NCBI GenBank assembly: GCA_035771165.1
Contig: JAWNZC010000002.1
Span: 682,001 to 746,000, forward strand
From: Paragorgia papillata
Taxonomy: Eukaryota > Cnidaria > Anthozoa > Scleralcyonacea > Coralliidae
Direction of reading: 5' to 3'
DNA length: 64,000 bases
Numbering within the stretch: the stretch's first letter is position 1; each line of letters starts with the position of its first letter. This document shows positions 1 through 20,400 of the stretch, piece by piece. The translations under genes and the position numbers were made by a program. The notes under the pieces are model-generated. The model saw nothing but the letters and a program-made list of their open reading frames with translations, did no database searches and was not told the DNA's origin.

Positions 1-98
1 TCCTTGACAAGGAAATCACGTCTTTTTGTGAAAATGCATCCTATGAAAATATTTGTTAAACAAATTAATAAATAAATAATCGTTAATGGGGATTTGAG

Positions 99-689
99 TA
101 GGCTTCTACAGATTGTGCTGCAAAAATGCTGAAATGTTGCTCTAGAAATGGTCGAAAGTTGCCCAAAAATTCCTCAAAAATTGAAAAAGTTGCTGCTGTA
201 ATGTAAAAAGTTGCTCGAAAAAGAAAGAGCACAAAGTAAAATATAAGCTATATTTTCAACACTCGTTAGTTTCTATATAAATTTAAGTCCTATAACAGTT
301 GCTTGTTCCATCGGGTAAGTCTGCAATAGGGTCATTTCCAGGTGCAAGTTCCTCATCGTCTGATTCTTCTTGTTCTTCCATAGTCTCAACGAATTAAAAC
401 CTCAAATGCAAAATGGCTGTCAAGAATTGTTGCCAAGGTAACCAAACTAAATTGAATGTCCGCTGGAATGGTGGAAGGCAGGCTCAGTTGTTTACAGTCA
501 GGCCAAATTAATTCAATTATTGTCTAATGACTCTAATGATCTAATCTATCTAATCTATCTAAAGACTGGAAATTCTCGAAAATTATGCTTTTTCGGGGGG
601 AAATTGCTTGAAGTTGCTGTTCTCGTATAAAGTTGCTCCAAACACAATAAGTTGCCAAAAAGTTGCCCAGCACAATCTGTAGAAGCCTA
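99..689. mobile_element. Nonautonomous hAT-like DNA transposon, 591 bp
   Basis: A perfect 22 bp terminal inverted repeat (starting TAGGCTTCTACAGATTGTGC) bounds the element, and the 8 bp direct repeat GATTTGAG flanks it at 91-98 and 690-697. An 8 bp target duplication is typical of hAT transposases. The interior carries reiterated AAGTTGC words near both ends and no convincing coding sequence. The superfamily is inferred from TSD length only. Confidence 0.8.
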
Positions 690-899
690 GATTTGAGAAT
701 GTTCGATGCGCAGTTTACGCTGGGAGCCAGACGTTCTCCTTCGTACCTTCTCAATCTCCAACTGATACTCGCTATAATCCAGTATTGCTCCTATCAGTCT
801 TTGAAGGTCCTCGGAGGAAATTTAATTTCTTCCACGCTCGTAGCGGTAATAGGGATACGGGAGGACGCCAGGCGGTTTGGCGCACAGAGTGCAACGGTC

Positions 900-1175
900 C
901 TTGTTCTTTATTGGACAAAATCGCTAAGTACTAAATGACGCCAAAGCCTGGAATCCCTCGTACTGCTGTTGATGAAGATCTTCACTGCCCGATTTGTCTG
1001 AACGTCCTCGAAGATCCGCTACAATGCCAAATGAACGAACATCATTTTTGCACTCCTTGTATCACAAGGCATTTGCGCAATTTCTGAATTTCCAAACCTG
1101 TCCTACCTGTATGGAAGACGCTGCAATAAAAACCTGCAAGATACCTGATTTTCAACATGGGCGTTGTCAAAATGT
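900..1175 (+). pseudogene. Truncated RING-finger gene copy (relative of the gene at 3893-5434)
   Basis: This stretch matches, in the opposite orientation, the 5' flank and RING-encoding start of the intact gene at 3893-5434. The match starts about 35 bp upstream of the start codon and ends just after the RING. It is broken: the ATG has become CTG; about 28 bp after codon 5 are missing; an 8 bp insertion (repeat of an AATTTC word) before the TGTCC of the last RING cysteine pair shifts the frame and makes a stop; and about 14 bp after the last RING cysteines are deleted. Cysteine codons of the RING (CPIC, FCTPC, CPTC) are still recognisable. It is therefore a dead, partial duplicate, not a gene. 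Confidence 0.85.
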
Positions 1176-2149
1176 TATCTCCAACTCTAACGTACCTAAT
1201 CGATTTTGGATTACTTAAAGCAAGAAATAATAAAAATTATTATCTTCATTAGTTTTGTGGCTTACTTTTCCAGTTTATGGGAGTCGGATATATCCACAGT
1301 GACATGGCAAAGTTTCTAAAAATTCGCATTCTAAATATCGAACTTAGCAAATAACAAAAAATATCAAAAACAATGATTACAATTAAGGTGCGTGATGACT
1401 ATTACATTTTATAAAAGCTTGCTTTGAAGACTTGAACGGAGCTAACGTTCCTTAGTTCAATATCTAAAGCGTTCCAGTCCTTGACAAGATAGTTGCTGTT
1501 TACCCCAATTTGTTTTGACGAAAATTATCAGCGTCACGAGTATTACTAGGTTACCTAAATGGTATGTGAATGCTGCCTTTGGTAATGTGGCAGAGTTGTG
1601 GGTTTTCTGACATGTGGGAGGAGAAGGCTTGGTGGTTGCGTGTTTCTGACTTTCTGTATGCATGTTAAACTAGATCTTTTATGTTGACTGACTCAAGTGA
1701 GACGTCAAACGATGACGTCATTATGTGGAGATATCGCTGTCATTCGCAATCACATGATTCTATTCTCACATAAAATGGCCTTTGAACAAGCATAAGTTCA
1801 AGGCTAATAACTGGGATTTTACGGTATACATATTGAACTAACCCCTATATCACCTCAAAACCGGAGATCAGTTTTCATTTTGACAAATTTAATTAATTGA
1901 TATACATGTACCGGTATATATAAACAAAAGGTCCGCTATGCGTACATGTATCTGCGCCAAACCCACCACTGTGAGAATCTTGTCAAGATCTTGTGTGATC
2001 TTGTAAGATCTTAAGAAAAATCTTATAAGATTTTTACACGTAGCTGATCTTATAAGATTTTAGCGAGATGATCTTATAAGATAATTAAAGATAAAGTACA
2101 CGTTCTCTGACCAAAATAATTTTTTATCATGACTATTGACTCACAAAAA
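1176..2149. other. Intergenic, no gene; cluster of a palindromic word
   Basis: No coding exon is recognisable. At 1976-2085 the palindrome GATCTTATAAGATC and shortened forms (AAGATCTT, ATCTTATAAGAT) recur about six times within 110 bp, which resembles the interiors of inverted-repeat elements elsewhere in the window. Its ends were not found. Confidence 0.5.
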
Positions 2150-3640
2150 CTGTGGTAGATCACACTCACAAGTTTACTATAAGTCACGTTAAAAATACTT
2201 ACCAGTTTTATCAGGAATATCCCGTCTCCGAAATGTTTTAGTGCAAAGCTTTGTCGGAAATATAGAATTTAACGGCTAACTGCATCGGGTATATGCCAAT
2301 ACGGCTGTTGAACCGGACACCGCGGGTCTAAAGTATACCCCTGAATCGTTTGTAGGTTTGTGCCATTTTGGAAACTTATACCGTTAGATAGAGCGTTAAT
2401 TCTGGACAACAAATATGAATTAGAGAAAATAGAATAGCAACGGAGAAAAATCTATTTGAACTGAGATGTGCGTCAAATATCAAATGGCAATTATCGGGTC
2501 AAACGCAATCAGTCATATTTAAAGTATCCCTGAATCGTCTGTAGGTTTGTGCCATTCACGAAACTTGTACAGTTAGATAGAGCGTTAAACACTCTACACA
2601 TATGTGAATTAGAAAAAATCGTATAGAATAGAACCTTGAAAAATCATAGTGTTTTAGTCAAAAACTTTGTCGGAAATATAGAATTTAACGGCTAACAGCC
2701 GTATTGGGTTATATCTTCATTGCAGTTGAGCCACCGGATACCGCGTGTTTAAAGTATACCCCTGAATCGTCTGTAGGTTTGTGCCATTCACGAAACTTCT
2801 ACAGTTAGATATAGCGTTAAATTCTGTACAAGATATGTGAATTAGAAAACATGGTATAGAATAGCAACGGAGAAAAGGCTATTTGAACTGTCATGAGCGC
2901 AAATATCAAATTGCATTATTACGCTATTTACTTGGCGTACGGTCAAACGCGGTCATATTTAAAGTAAATCCCTGAATCGTCTGTAGGTTTGTGCCGTTCA
3001 CGAAACTTCTACAGTTAGATATAGCGTTAAATTCTGTACAAGATATGTGAATTAGAAAACATGGTATAGAATAGCAACGGAGAAAAGGCTATTTGAACTG
3101 TCATGAGCGCAAATATCAAATTGCATTATTACGCTATTTACTTGGCGTACGGTCAAACGCGGTCATATTTAAAGTAAATCCCTGAATCGTCTGTAGGTTT
3201 GTGCCATTTGGGAAACTTGCACGGTTAGATAGAGCGTTAAATTCTGTACAACGTATGTGAATTAGAACAAATCGTATAGAATAGCAACGGAGAAAAATCT
3301 ATTTGAACTGAGATGAGCGCAAATATCAAATTGCATTATTTGCTATCACTTGGCGTACGGTCAAACGCAATCATTTTAAAGTATCCCTGAATCGTCTGTA
3401 GGTTTGTGCCATTAACGAAACTCGTATAGTTAGATAGAACGTTAAATTATGTACAAGATATGTGAATTTGAAAAAATCGTATAGAATAGAACCCTGAAAA
3501 TCGTAGTATTTTAATCCAAAACTTTGTCGCTTCGGAGGACTTCGTGATATGGCGAACGAAATATTGTAAACACGATCGGATGAAAAATACTTGTTTCCAT
3601 CGTTCAAACTGACAGCTCGTATAGGTGACACTGAAAAATT
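2150..3640. repeat. Dispersed repeat containing a ~205 bp tandem array
   Basis: The word CTGAATCG(T)CTGTAGG starts at 2341, 2530, 2762, 2972, 3182 and 3387, giving periods of 189, 232, 210, 210 and 205 bp. The units starting at 2762 and 2972 are almost identical, so the last duplication is recent. The outer parts (about 2150-2220 and 3585-3620) recur in inverted orientation at 17790-18040 without the array, so the array sits inside a larger dispersed element. Confidence 0.75.
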
Positions 3641-3794
3641 CTGAGCTTCGATTGTCCCCGATCATGCCCGATTCACTTGTCGCGCATTGTTTACAGCTAC
3701 ACAAAAAAGTTAACACACACACACACACACACATACACACAACACGATAGCAATATATCTGCTGCGCAGATACAAAAATTACCACAATCAGCTA

Positions 3795-3800
3795 TTTATT
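3795..3800 (-). terminator. Candidate polyadenylation signal of the RING-kelch gene
   Basis: AATAAA on the minus strand, about 95 bp past the stop codon of the gene at 3893-5434. It is the nearest canonical hexamer downstream. Confidence 0.5.
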
Positions 3801-3892
3801 AATTTACATATCTATATAAAGTTCAATTACATTCATGGTTAGTTTGTCCCAACAGATGTGATGAAAATAACACATTTTGTTTACGTGGAACA

Positions 3893-5434
3893 TTATACAA
3901 AGTTCACTGGCTTCACTACAGCTGTAGCAGAAGACCTTCTTTCATTCATTGAGGGAAGTTCAGTCCATGAAAAGCTATCAAAAGTAAAATATTCTATAGT
4001 ATTTAAAAAGTGTCCTTGCTGCTTCCTGTTAAATCCCCCCATTACAATAATCATATTGCCAGTCACAACAGCTGTACAGTTTGATCTCTCATGTATCATG
4101 GCTGGTAACATGCGGGTTTCTCCTGTTTTAATATTATACATCATTACAGTATTTAATGCTTCACCATTGTCATTCTGCCCTCCTAATAATATAACATTGT
4201 CCCCCCACTTTACTGTGGCCATAGAACTGATGGCATAAGGCAGTGGGGTAATTACTTTACATTTGTTGGTTTTGATATTAAACAACAACACACTCTTTAT
4301 GTGATCACATTCATGGCCAGCCAATCCTCCAATGATTACAATCTCATCACCAAAACACACAGTTCCATGATGGTTCCTTGGTTGTGGCATCAATGACAAA
4401 AGCTCGGAAGTGTAAGGTGGAGTGAGACGTACCTCATAAATGCCATCAGAGACCTCACCATTATTTGCCTTCAGTCCACCAACAACTATAAGACGATCTT
4501 GGTAAACAATACAACTGTGACCACTGCATGGGTATGGTAGCTTGGCTGGATAATAAAACCACTGGGCTGGTTGCTTATCAATACACAATGCCTCGATGCT
4601 ATCAATGAGACTGTGTTCACCAGTCCGTCCTCCTACAACAAGCAGCTGGTTTTTGTACAATGCTGATGATGAACCTGAGCGAGGCTCATTTGCATCGTTT
4701 AGAGGCAACCACTTGTTCTTGGACCACACAAACATCTCAGCAGACACAAGTCGATCAACACCATTATACCCTCCAACCATGATGATGTCTTCTTTGCCTT
4801 CAACTGGAAAAGGGGCATGGAGACTTGGATTCATAACTCCTTCTTTCATAATTTCAACTACATTGATTATCTTGCTCATTTGGTCTTTTAATTCTGCAAA
4901 AGACATATTCAGTTGGCCTACTATCTCTTCTCTCATCTCGCCCATCTCTCTTCTCATCTGGCCCATTTCTATTCTCACCTCAGCACACTCATGGCACTTT
5001 ATCTTTCTTAACTCGCAAATCTCATTCTCATGTCGGATCATATCTTGTTTGTTGATCACCTGGCTACAGCCATTGTTTGAGCAAGTCACGGGAGCGAAAC
5101 CACAGATTCTGAGATGACTGTTCAAATCTTCCAGCTTCACAAACTCGGGGCATCCTCGGTTTTCATTCTCACAACGGATGTCGAGTTTCGACAAGTGCTT
5201 GGTGAGGTATCTCGCAGGCTTTCTCAGCGTCTTCACCGAGAGTTCTTCCATGCAGGAAGGACAGGTTTGGAAATTGCCCAAATGCCTTGTGATGCAAGGA
5301 GTACAAAAGTGATGTTCGTTCATTTGGCATTGTAGCGGATCTTTGAGGACGTTCAGACATATTGGACAGTGAAGATCTTCATCAACAGCAGTAGCAAAAC
5401 TGCCGTCGGCATATCCTTGCTCGAGAGATTCCAT
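3893..5434 (-). CDS. RING / TRAF-type zinc finger / kelch-repeat protein, probable E3 ubiquitin ligase
   Basis: An uninterrupted 513-codon reading frame in a single exon. Residues 23-61 form a C3HC4 RING (C23-x2-C26, C36, H41, C44, C47, C58-x2-C61). Residues about 70-150 are TRAF-type (SIAH/NRDP1-like) zinc fingers rich in Cys and His. A short heptad-rich coiled coil with repeated EMGxMRRE words follows at about 152-200. The C-terminal half has six kelch blades, each with a hydrophobic run plus GG (MVGGY, VVGGR, VVGGL, IIGGL, LLGGQ, VMGGF). RING proteins with TRAF fingers recruit E2 enzymes; the kelch propeller would bind the substrate. The combination is inferred from motifs; substrates are unknown. 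The start is the first ATG, four codons past an upstream in-frame region without ATG, and its flank is also conserved in the broken copy at 900-1175. Absence of introns contrasts with every other gene here and could mean an origin by retroposition. Confidence 0.9.
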   Translation of the reverse strand: MESLEQGYADGSFATAVDEDLHCPICLNVLKDPLQCQMNEHHFCTPCITRHLGNFQTCPSCMEELSVKTLRKPARYLTKHLSKLDIRCENENRGCPEFVKLEDLNSHLRICGFAPVTCSNNGCSQVINKQDMIRHENEICELRKIKCHECAEVRIEMGQMRREMGEMREEIVGQLNMSFAELKDQMSKIINVVEIMKEGVMNPSLHAPFPVEGKEDIIMVGGYNGVDRLVSAEMFVWSKNKWLPLNDANEPRSGSSSALYKNQLLVVGGRTGEHSLIDSIEALCIDKQPAQWFYYPAKLPYPCSGHSCIVYQDRLIVVGGLKANNGEVSDGIYEVRLTPPYTSELLSLMPQPRNHHGTVCFGDEIVIIGGLAGHECDHIKSVLLFNIKTNKCKVITPLPYAISSMATVKWGDNVILLGGQNDNGEALNTVMMYNIKTGETRMLPAMIHERSNCTAVVTGNMIIVMGGFNRKQQGHFLNTIEYFTFDSFSWTELPSMNERRSSATAVVKPVNFV

Positions 5435-6422
5435 GCTTTGGCGTCATTTAGTACATTAGTGGCGATTTTGTCGAATAAAAGAACGCAAGCGGCCACGTAT
5501 GGGAACGCGCGGGTCTGGGTACGAGATTGCGGCCACCGCGCAACGTATGACGTCATTTAAATGGTCATTATTTAAAAGATAGAAGTTACTAGCTATATCT
5601 CAAGTGAATTGCTGCCTCAAATGGGACAAAAACCTTTAGCCTACTCCACAGGCAACTCTATGCAGCTTATTATAGTTATTACATACAGTATTATATAATA
5701 GAATATTATATAATTATTAAGAATTCCCATTATCCTTGGTCGAGGGATTCTAGCTATGCTTTGGCCGTTGACGTGTTTTGAAGCAAAAAAAGTGTGCGAA
5801 TTTCAGGGTATTGCGCGAGCATCATTTTGCAAAGAAATTGGCGGGCTTTTGGCGGGCTCCCCACAAACTATTTACATCTCGTTGATAGATAACATCATCA
5901 ATGGTTCTATGAGAGTATAAATATGAGACCTGTTTTCACAACGATCACCCTTGATGAAGACACTATTTCGGAGTGTCGAAACGTTGGGTCATGAACAGTA
6001 ACTTTTTAAGCTACGTTCAAAAATCTTTTAAGCCGTTTTAAGTCGTTATAACGTTAACCATCTCTGACAAACAGACTTGCTAGCGAGCCAACAACAGCAG
6101 AATAACAGTGTTAAACATCCAGAAACTGTATCTATACTTTGTTGATTTTAAATAGTATGTTTACTCTGCGTGGAGCTTGCCAGTTTTTTTGAAAAATAAT
6201 GCGCGACACTCTGAAACTCGCGCGCCTATTGCAAAAAACACAGGTGCAAAATGCGATGACGTCATTAGACGAAGACATCGCTGACCGTGTTTGATCACGG
6301 GCCCCGTCAAGCAAATATGGAAGTTCATGAAGTTGGAACGTTTTGATTTTGCTGTGATCGGATATCGTTTTTTAACTCTTTCACTTTAAATATTTCTCAT
6401 CTGGTGTATTTCTGATACCATT
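5435..6422. promoter_or_regulatory. Divergent intergenic region, RING-kelch gene / GGNBP2
   Basis: The two genes are transcribed away from each other across about 990 bp, so both promoters should lie here. The first 55 bp are the conserved 5' flank of the RING gene. A hairpin repeat lies at 5936-6030. Two TGACGT half-sites (CRE-like) occur near 5550 and 6256. No TATA box could be assigned with confidence. Confidence 0.5.
5936..6030 (+). repeat. Short hairpin repeat with degenerate hammerhead-like core
   Basis: The order is TTGATGAA, a six-base-pair stem GACACT/AGTGTC, then CGAAACG and TTGGGTCATGAACAG. A second copy with the same order is at 60421-60535. The layout resembles the hammerhead core (CUGANGA - stem II - GAAA), but the essential C before UGA is T here and A in the other copy. 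It may be the tail of a Penelope-like or similar retroelement; that link is inference. Confidence 0.5.
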
Positions 6423-15747
<9,325 letters not shown>

Positions 15748-16182
15748 TTCTGCCTAGACGTGTGTATAGTTTGACTGTCCCGTGTGTTGATGTCTGTGCC
15801 ACAGAAATAAGTAATCTACCAGTGGGATGATTTGATTTGGTACCACAAGTGGGTTGAATCGCGGTTTGAGAGAATGGAAGGAACCCTCTCCCCCATGTGG
15901 GGGTTAGGGAATTAAATTGCATACTTCACTTGGCGACATCTTCGAAGAAGATCTGAAAGAGTCCTCCTCAACCTCATCGTTCTCATGGCCATTTGTGAGA
16001 GGTTGGGTCAAGATGGCCACCATTTTGTTTTTGGCCGCCATCTTGGCTCAAGCCCTCACAAATGGCCCTTGGCATTGAAGTTTTCATAGCAGTTGAACTA
16101 ATGGTAGATTTATTAGTCTTTGTCTGTACAGACACGGCGAGTCCGTGTACTATGCGTTATTTTAATCTGAAAAATAATGTGA

Positions 16183-16188
16183 AATAAA
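16183..16188 (+). terminator. Candidate polyadenylation signal of GGNBP2
   Basis: AATAAA about 435 bp past the stop codon, followed within 30 bp by another A-rich stretch. First canonical hexamer on the plus strand after the gene. Confidence 0.45.
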
Positions 16189-16280
16189 ATATAACTTCTA
16201 AAACAATCAATAATACAATAACATCGTTTGCAATGACTGGACATTTTACAGCTGTAATTTCATTTCCCCTACGCTGGTTA

Positions 16281-16413
16281 TTACTTTGTGTTTAGCGCAC
16301 GAATATGGGTTAGGGTTGGGTTAGGATTAGGGTAAGGATTGGGGTTGGGATCAGGGTGTTATCAGGGTCAGGGTCAAAGAATAACAAATTCGTGCGCGAA
16401 ACACAAAGTAAGC
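16281..16413. repeat. Inverted-repeat element enclosing telomere-like repeats
   Basis: TIRs of about 20 bp (TTACTTTGTGTTTAGCGCAC and its complement near 16393-16413) enclose about 80 bp of degenerate GGGTTAGGGTTGGG and related units on the plus strand. Telomere-like runs inside a TIR-bounded unit are not an obvious chromosome-fusion relic. Confidence 0.6.
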
Positions 16414-17465
16414 GTTGAAGAACATCTGGCACCCAGGGTATACTTCTCCCCCCCCCCCCCCCCCCCCCCGCTGAAACTGCGCAACGTTGGAGGAGAACTG
16501 GTTACACCACGGGTAGCATTAATAGGTAAACAGTGCAGAAGGCGTTCGTTTTTGGGAGAAAGGGGTTGACAGCCCAGAGGGCTCTCCTCCACAGAGTCTT
16601 CGAGGGGGCCTAGGGAGGGACCCCTGGGGAACTTATTGGGATGTGAGGAAAATCGTAAGGACGCGTAAATAATGGTCTAGAATTCAGGATTATCCTGAAG
16701 CCTAGGTGACTTCTCTGCCCCACATGTGGGATGTTAAACTAAAAAGTATAACAAAAAAAAAACAGTAGGGGTGGTGTGGTCATGGTTGTAGAGGTGACTT
16801 TCTTCTCGGAGGGCTCCAGTTAGATTTAGGACCATTTAGGGTTGTGGTTAGGTTTAGAGGTTGGGATTTAATTTCTTCAATATTCAGGATTATCCTGAAT
16901 CTTAGACCATTTCACAATTCAGGATAATCCTGAGGATATATGCTGGTTTCAGAGACCCCAGAAATCCTAAATTTTCTGGTGGAGGATGCCCCCTGGAAGA
17001 CAGGTTCTTGTCCCCCCCGGGCTACGCAACTGACCAGAAATGAGTGGACAACACATAGTGACACCATGTTTATTATTTACATGTTGTAGTAGCAGTGTAG
17101 CACCATACAGGACAGCTACATGTGCAGTATATTCAAATATATATTTCGGGCATTAAAAGATTTCTCCAGCCACAAAATTTCCAAGCAAAATACATTTCAA
17201 TGTCACTTTCAATAAAGCAAATATTATTTTTATGATTCAGTTTGTCATTTCAAGTGAGGAAATCTCATGAAGGAAAAACAATTTTCAACATAAACTTTAC
17301 ATTCTCCAATTTCTGTCAGACTAATGCTATTAGAACAAGCCATCAAATATAAAATCCTTTAAACACATTGATCAAATATAGAACAAAGAGTTAAAACTAA
17401 AATATGAAAAATCCTTTGGTAATTGGTATTTTTTATAGTTAATATGGCTGAAATGGATTCTAATT
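16414..17465. other. Intergenic between GGNBP2 and 14-3-3 3' ends
   Basis: Convergent gene ends. Contains a 23 bp C run (16448-16470) and three copies of the palindrome TTCAGGATTATCCTGAA or a variant near 16683, 16882 and 16917. The minus-strand hexamer AATAAA at 17069-17074 is a candidate poly(A) signal for 14-3-3, about 390 bp past its stop. No gene seen. Confidence 0.6.
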
Positions 17466-20400
17466 CTAGTCCTCTACTACGTCTTTATCTTCTACATCTT
17501 GTAATTCATTTTCTTTTTTGCTTGTGCCTGGAACAGAAAGAAGTAGAAAAATTAATACACAACAGTGTAAGTCCTCTGTATTCCACACCAAACTTTTTTG
17601 TTTGATTGTTGATGAGTGAAATGAAAATGGTGGTTTGAAGTTGTAGAATTAACTGGTCTAGAGCATTAATATAATTATTATCCAGAACACAATGTATTAC
17701 ACTAATTATTACTACAAAGAAGCAAATATAGGTCATAATAAACTGCTTCATATATTTGTCAGGCTTAACTGATTTTTCTATCGCCTATATTGCTATAGCA
17801 GATACAATATATATACATACGAGCTGTCAGTTTGAATGATGGAAACAAGTACTGTATTCTTTAATTCCCAATTGCATTTAAAATAATTATTTCATCATCA
17901 TATTGTACAAATTCAAAGCTAGTCAAAGAACAACACATACTATTTTCGAAGAAAGACAATATTGCTGGTACAACTGGCAAGTATTTTTAACATGACTTAT
18001 AGTAAACTTAGATCATACTAAGCAAGTGTGATCATAACAATAAAAACGTCGTGAAACTGAAACACTGCTACTGTAAATTTATCCTTCATAATTCAGTGAG
18101 ATTTTGAGCGCAAAAATAAAACAAACACATGTCATTTCAGACACAGTTGTTTCGCCTGCAGTTTCAAACGTCACATTTAATATGAGTAAAATGCTTGGAA
18201 AGGTTCGAATTACACACTGATGAGTTTGAAATTTGAAACAAGCTTAAATAAATGCGTTTTTTTTTTGCATGGCGTTTCAAATTCTAGTCTAATCCAGAAC
18301 TCCAATGCCACTTCTGCGAAAGCCGAAACTGGGGGGATTAGTTCCAACCTACTTTTTCGACAAAATATTTTCGCGATGCACTTTTCAAATGTTAATTCAA
18401 ACCCTGTGTGTACCATCCTACTTACCAGGATCAACGTCACTTGTCCATAATGTTAAATTATCTCTAAGTAGCTGCATTATTAAGGTACTATCTTTGTACG
18501 AGTCTTCCTCCAGGGTGTCTAACTCAGCTATAGCATCATCAAAGGCTCCCTTGGCCAACCTGCAGGCACGCTCTGGTGAATTTAAGATCTCATAATAAAA
18601 CACTGAAAAGTTAAGAGCCAAGCCAAGCCGGATTGGATTAGTTGGTTGGAGCTCGGTAGTAGCAAGATCACTTGCTTCTTTGTACGCCGTAAGAGATGCT
18701 TCTGCATAAGTTTTTCTATCGTGTCCACTTGAGAACTCTGCAATGTAACGCTTATAGTCACCCTTCCTAAACACAACAGAAATGAACTGATAACGAATAA
18801 ACCAAAACATAGCATATATTCAGTACAACCAAAATTTTGGTGGGTTATCCCGGGACTAGCTAGGAACCTATTAACCATATTTTCTGGGTGATTACCCACA
18901 CACTGTAGTTGTCCCACCATTCAAAATGAACAAATTGCACCTCAAAATTCACAATAGTTTTGGAAAATCAACTTTTCATCTCTAATGCGAAGCCTGGAAA
19001 GATGACGGTGAATGGTGTGATGACAACAATGACTTCAGCTGTGGCCACAAAAATGGTATCTATGGGGTCCAAACTACCCTGCAAATCAAAGCCCCTTTCC
19101 AATATACGCAGGCTTTCGGGGGTAAGTGGGCTCTGCCAACGAACTCAATCTCAAAAGGGTGAGTCAATCAGGTTTTAAACTGGTCAAACAAGTTCTAGTT
19201 GACCATATGTAAACAGGAAAATAGCAAGTAACGCATTAGAGCCTTGGGCCCAAAATAGTATCTTGGCAACCGTTCACACATGCTCAAAAAGAAATATCGA
19301 GTTTGTTGTCAGAGCCCACTTTCCCTCGAAGGCTGCCTGCATAGGTCGGAAAGGGGCTATGACTCACATGGTATGTCCACACTGGAATCTTTGCAAATAG
19401 TGTGGGTAAGAAAAAATCTATGTCTTTGGATGCAGATACACATTTAAAGAAGACACAATCTCTGATTTTTACACAGATTCCCACTATTGCTGGATGGTGT
19501 TTCACCTGTCCTCTGTGTCCAACAGTCTTAATGTGTTAAGCTCAAAACTCCAAAAAATATACTGTGATTTTCAGTGGAGCTTGGAGATGTTTGATCATTG
19601 AAACACACAAGTTGCCAATGGAAAATCAAAACATTGTCATGTGAGAATTTGGCAACGCCTTAATTTCTATTGGTCAAAATGTGTGAACATTCAAGTTTCC
19701 CATGGGAATGTGTCAAATTGTGAAACGATCAAACTTTTCAACTCCAAGCTCAACTGAAAACCCCAGTAAGTTCGGACTGCCAATGACACACAGTTTATAG
19801 TTTTTGCGCGGATATAGATGACTTTGTGAGAAATCATTGGTGCAGGGAAGATCTTTTCAACACACTACAAAGATTCCAGTCTGGTGTAATGTATCACCCA
19901 CCTCCACATTGTTGCATATTTATAAACGGGCAGGTGCAACATTATATGCCAGGAATGATTTTTTTTCTTTATTTCTATAGCTGATATTTTAAAATTCTTT
20001 TCAATTATTATATAGCCTAATATTTCGATGAAATGACTTCAGTTACAGAAAGGTTGTGAACCCAACGGGGGGGGGGGGGGGGGTATATACTTATATAGTG
20101 CAGCAGATTTCTTGAACCCACCCAAGATTGCTTTTATGATTTCTTTGTGAATTTAATAATCCAACGAGCCTTGCTTTGCCAAAGAAAGAAAGCAAAACCC
20201 TCGGTTACCATTGGACAGAAACGGTTTTTCCGCTCCTATACACTATAAAGAAAAGCGTGAAAATTTTAAATTATATAGAAGCATATTCAAAATTGACAAC
20301 AAACGTACATTTTTTGGTAGAAAACTTTTGATTCAAAGTTGGTGGGATCTGTTCCGGGAATCAATCTGTTCTCCAAAAGATCCAGAATGTCGTTACAAAT

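Noticed and set aside
2341..3530. CRISPR-like regularly spaced repeats
   Set aside because: The units are contiguous 190-230 bp tandem repeats without spacers, in an animal genome.
5936..6030. Active hammerhead ribozyme
   Set aside because: The essential C of the CUGANGA core is missing in both copies and stems I and III are not convincing.
18220..18595. Plus-strand frames over 14-3-3 exon 3
   Set aside because: They are antisense to the coding exon 18426-18766 and show no independent features.
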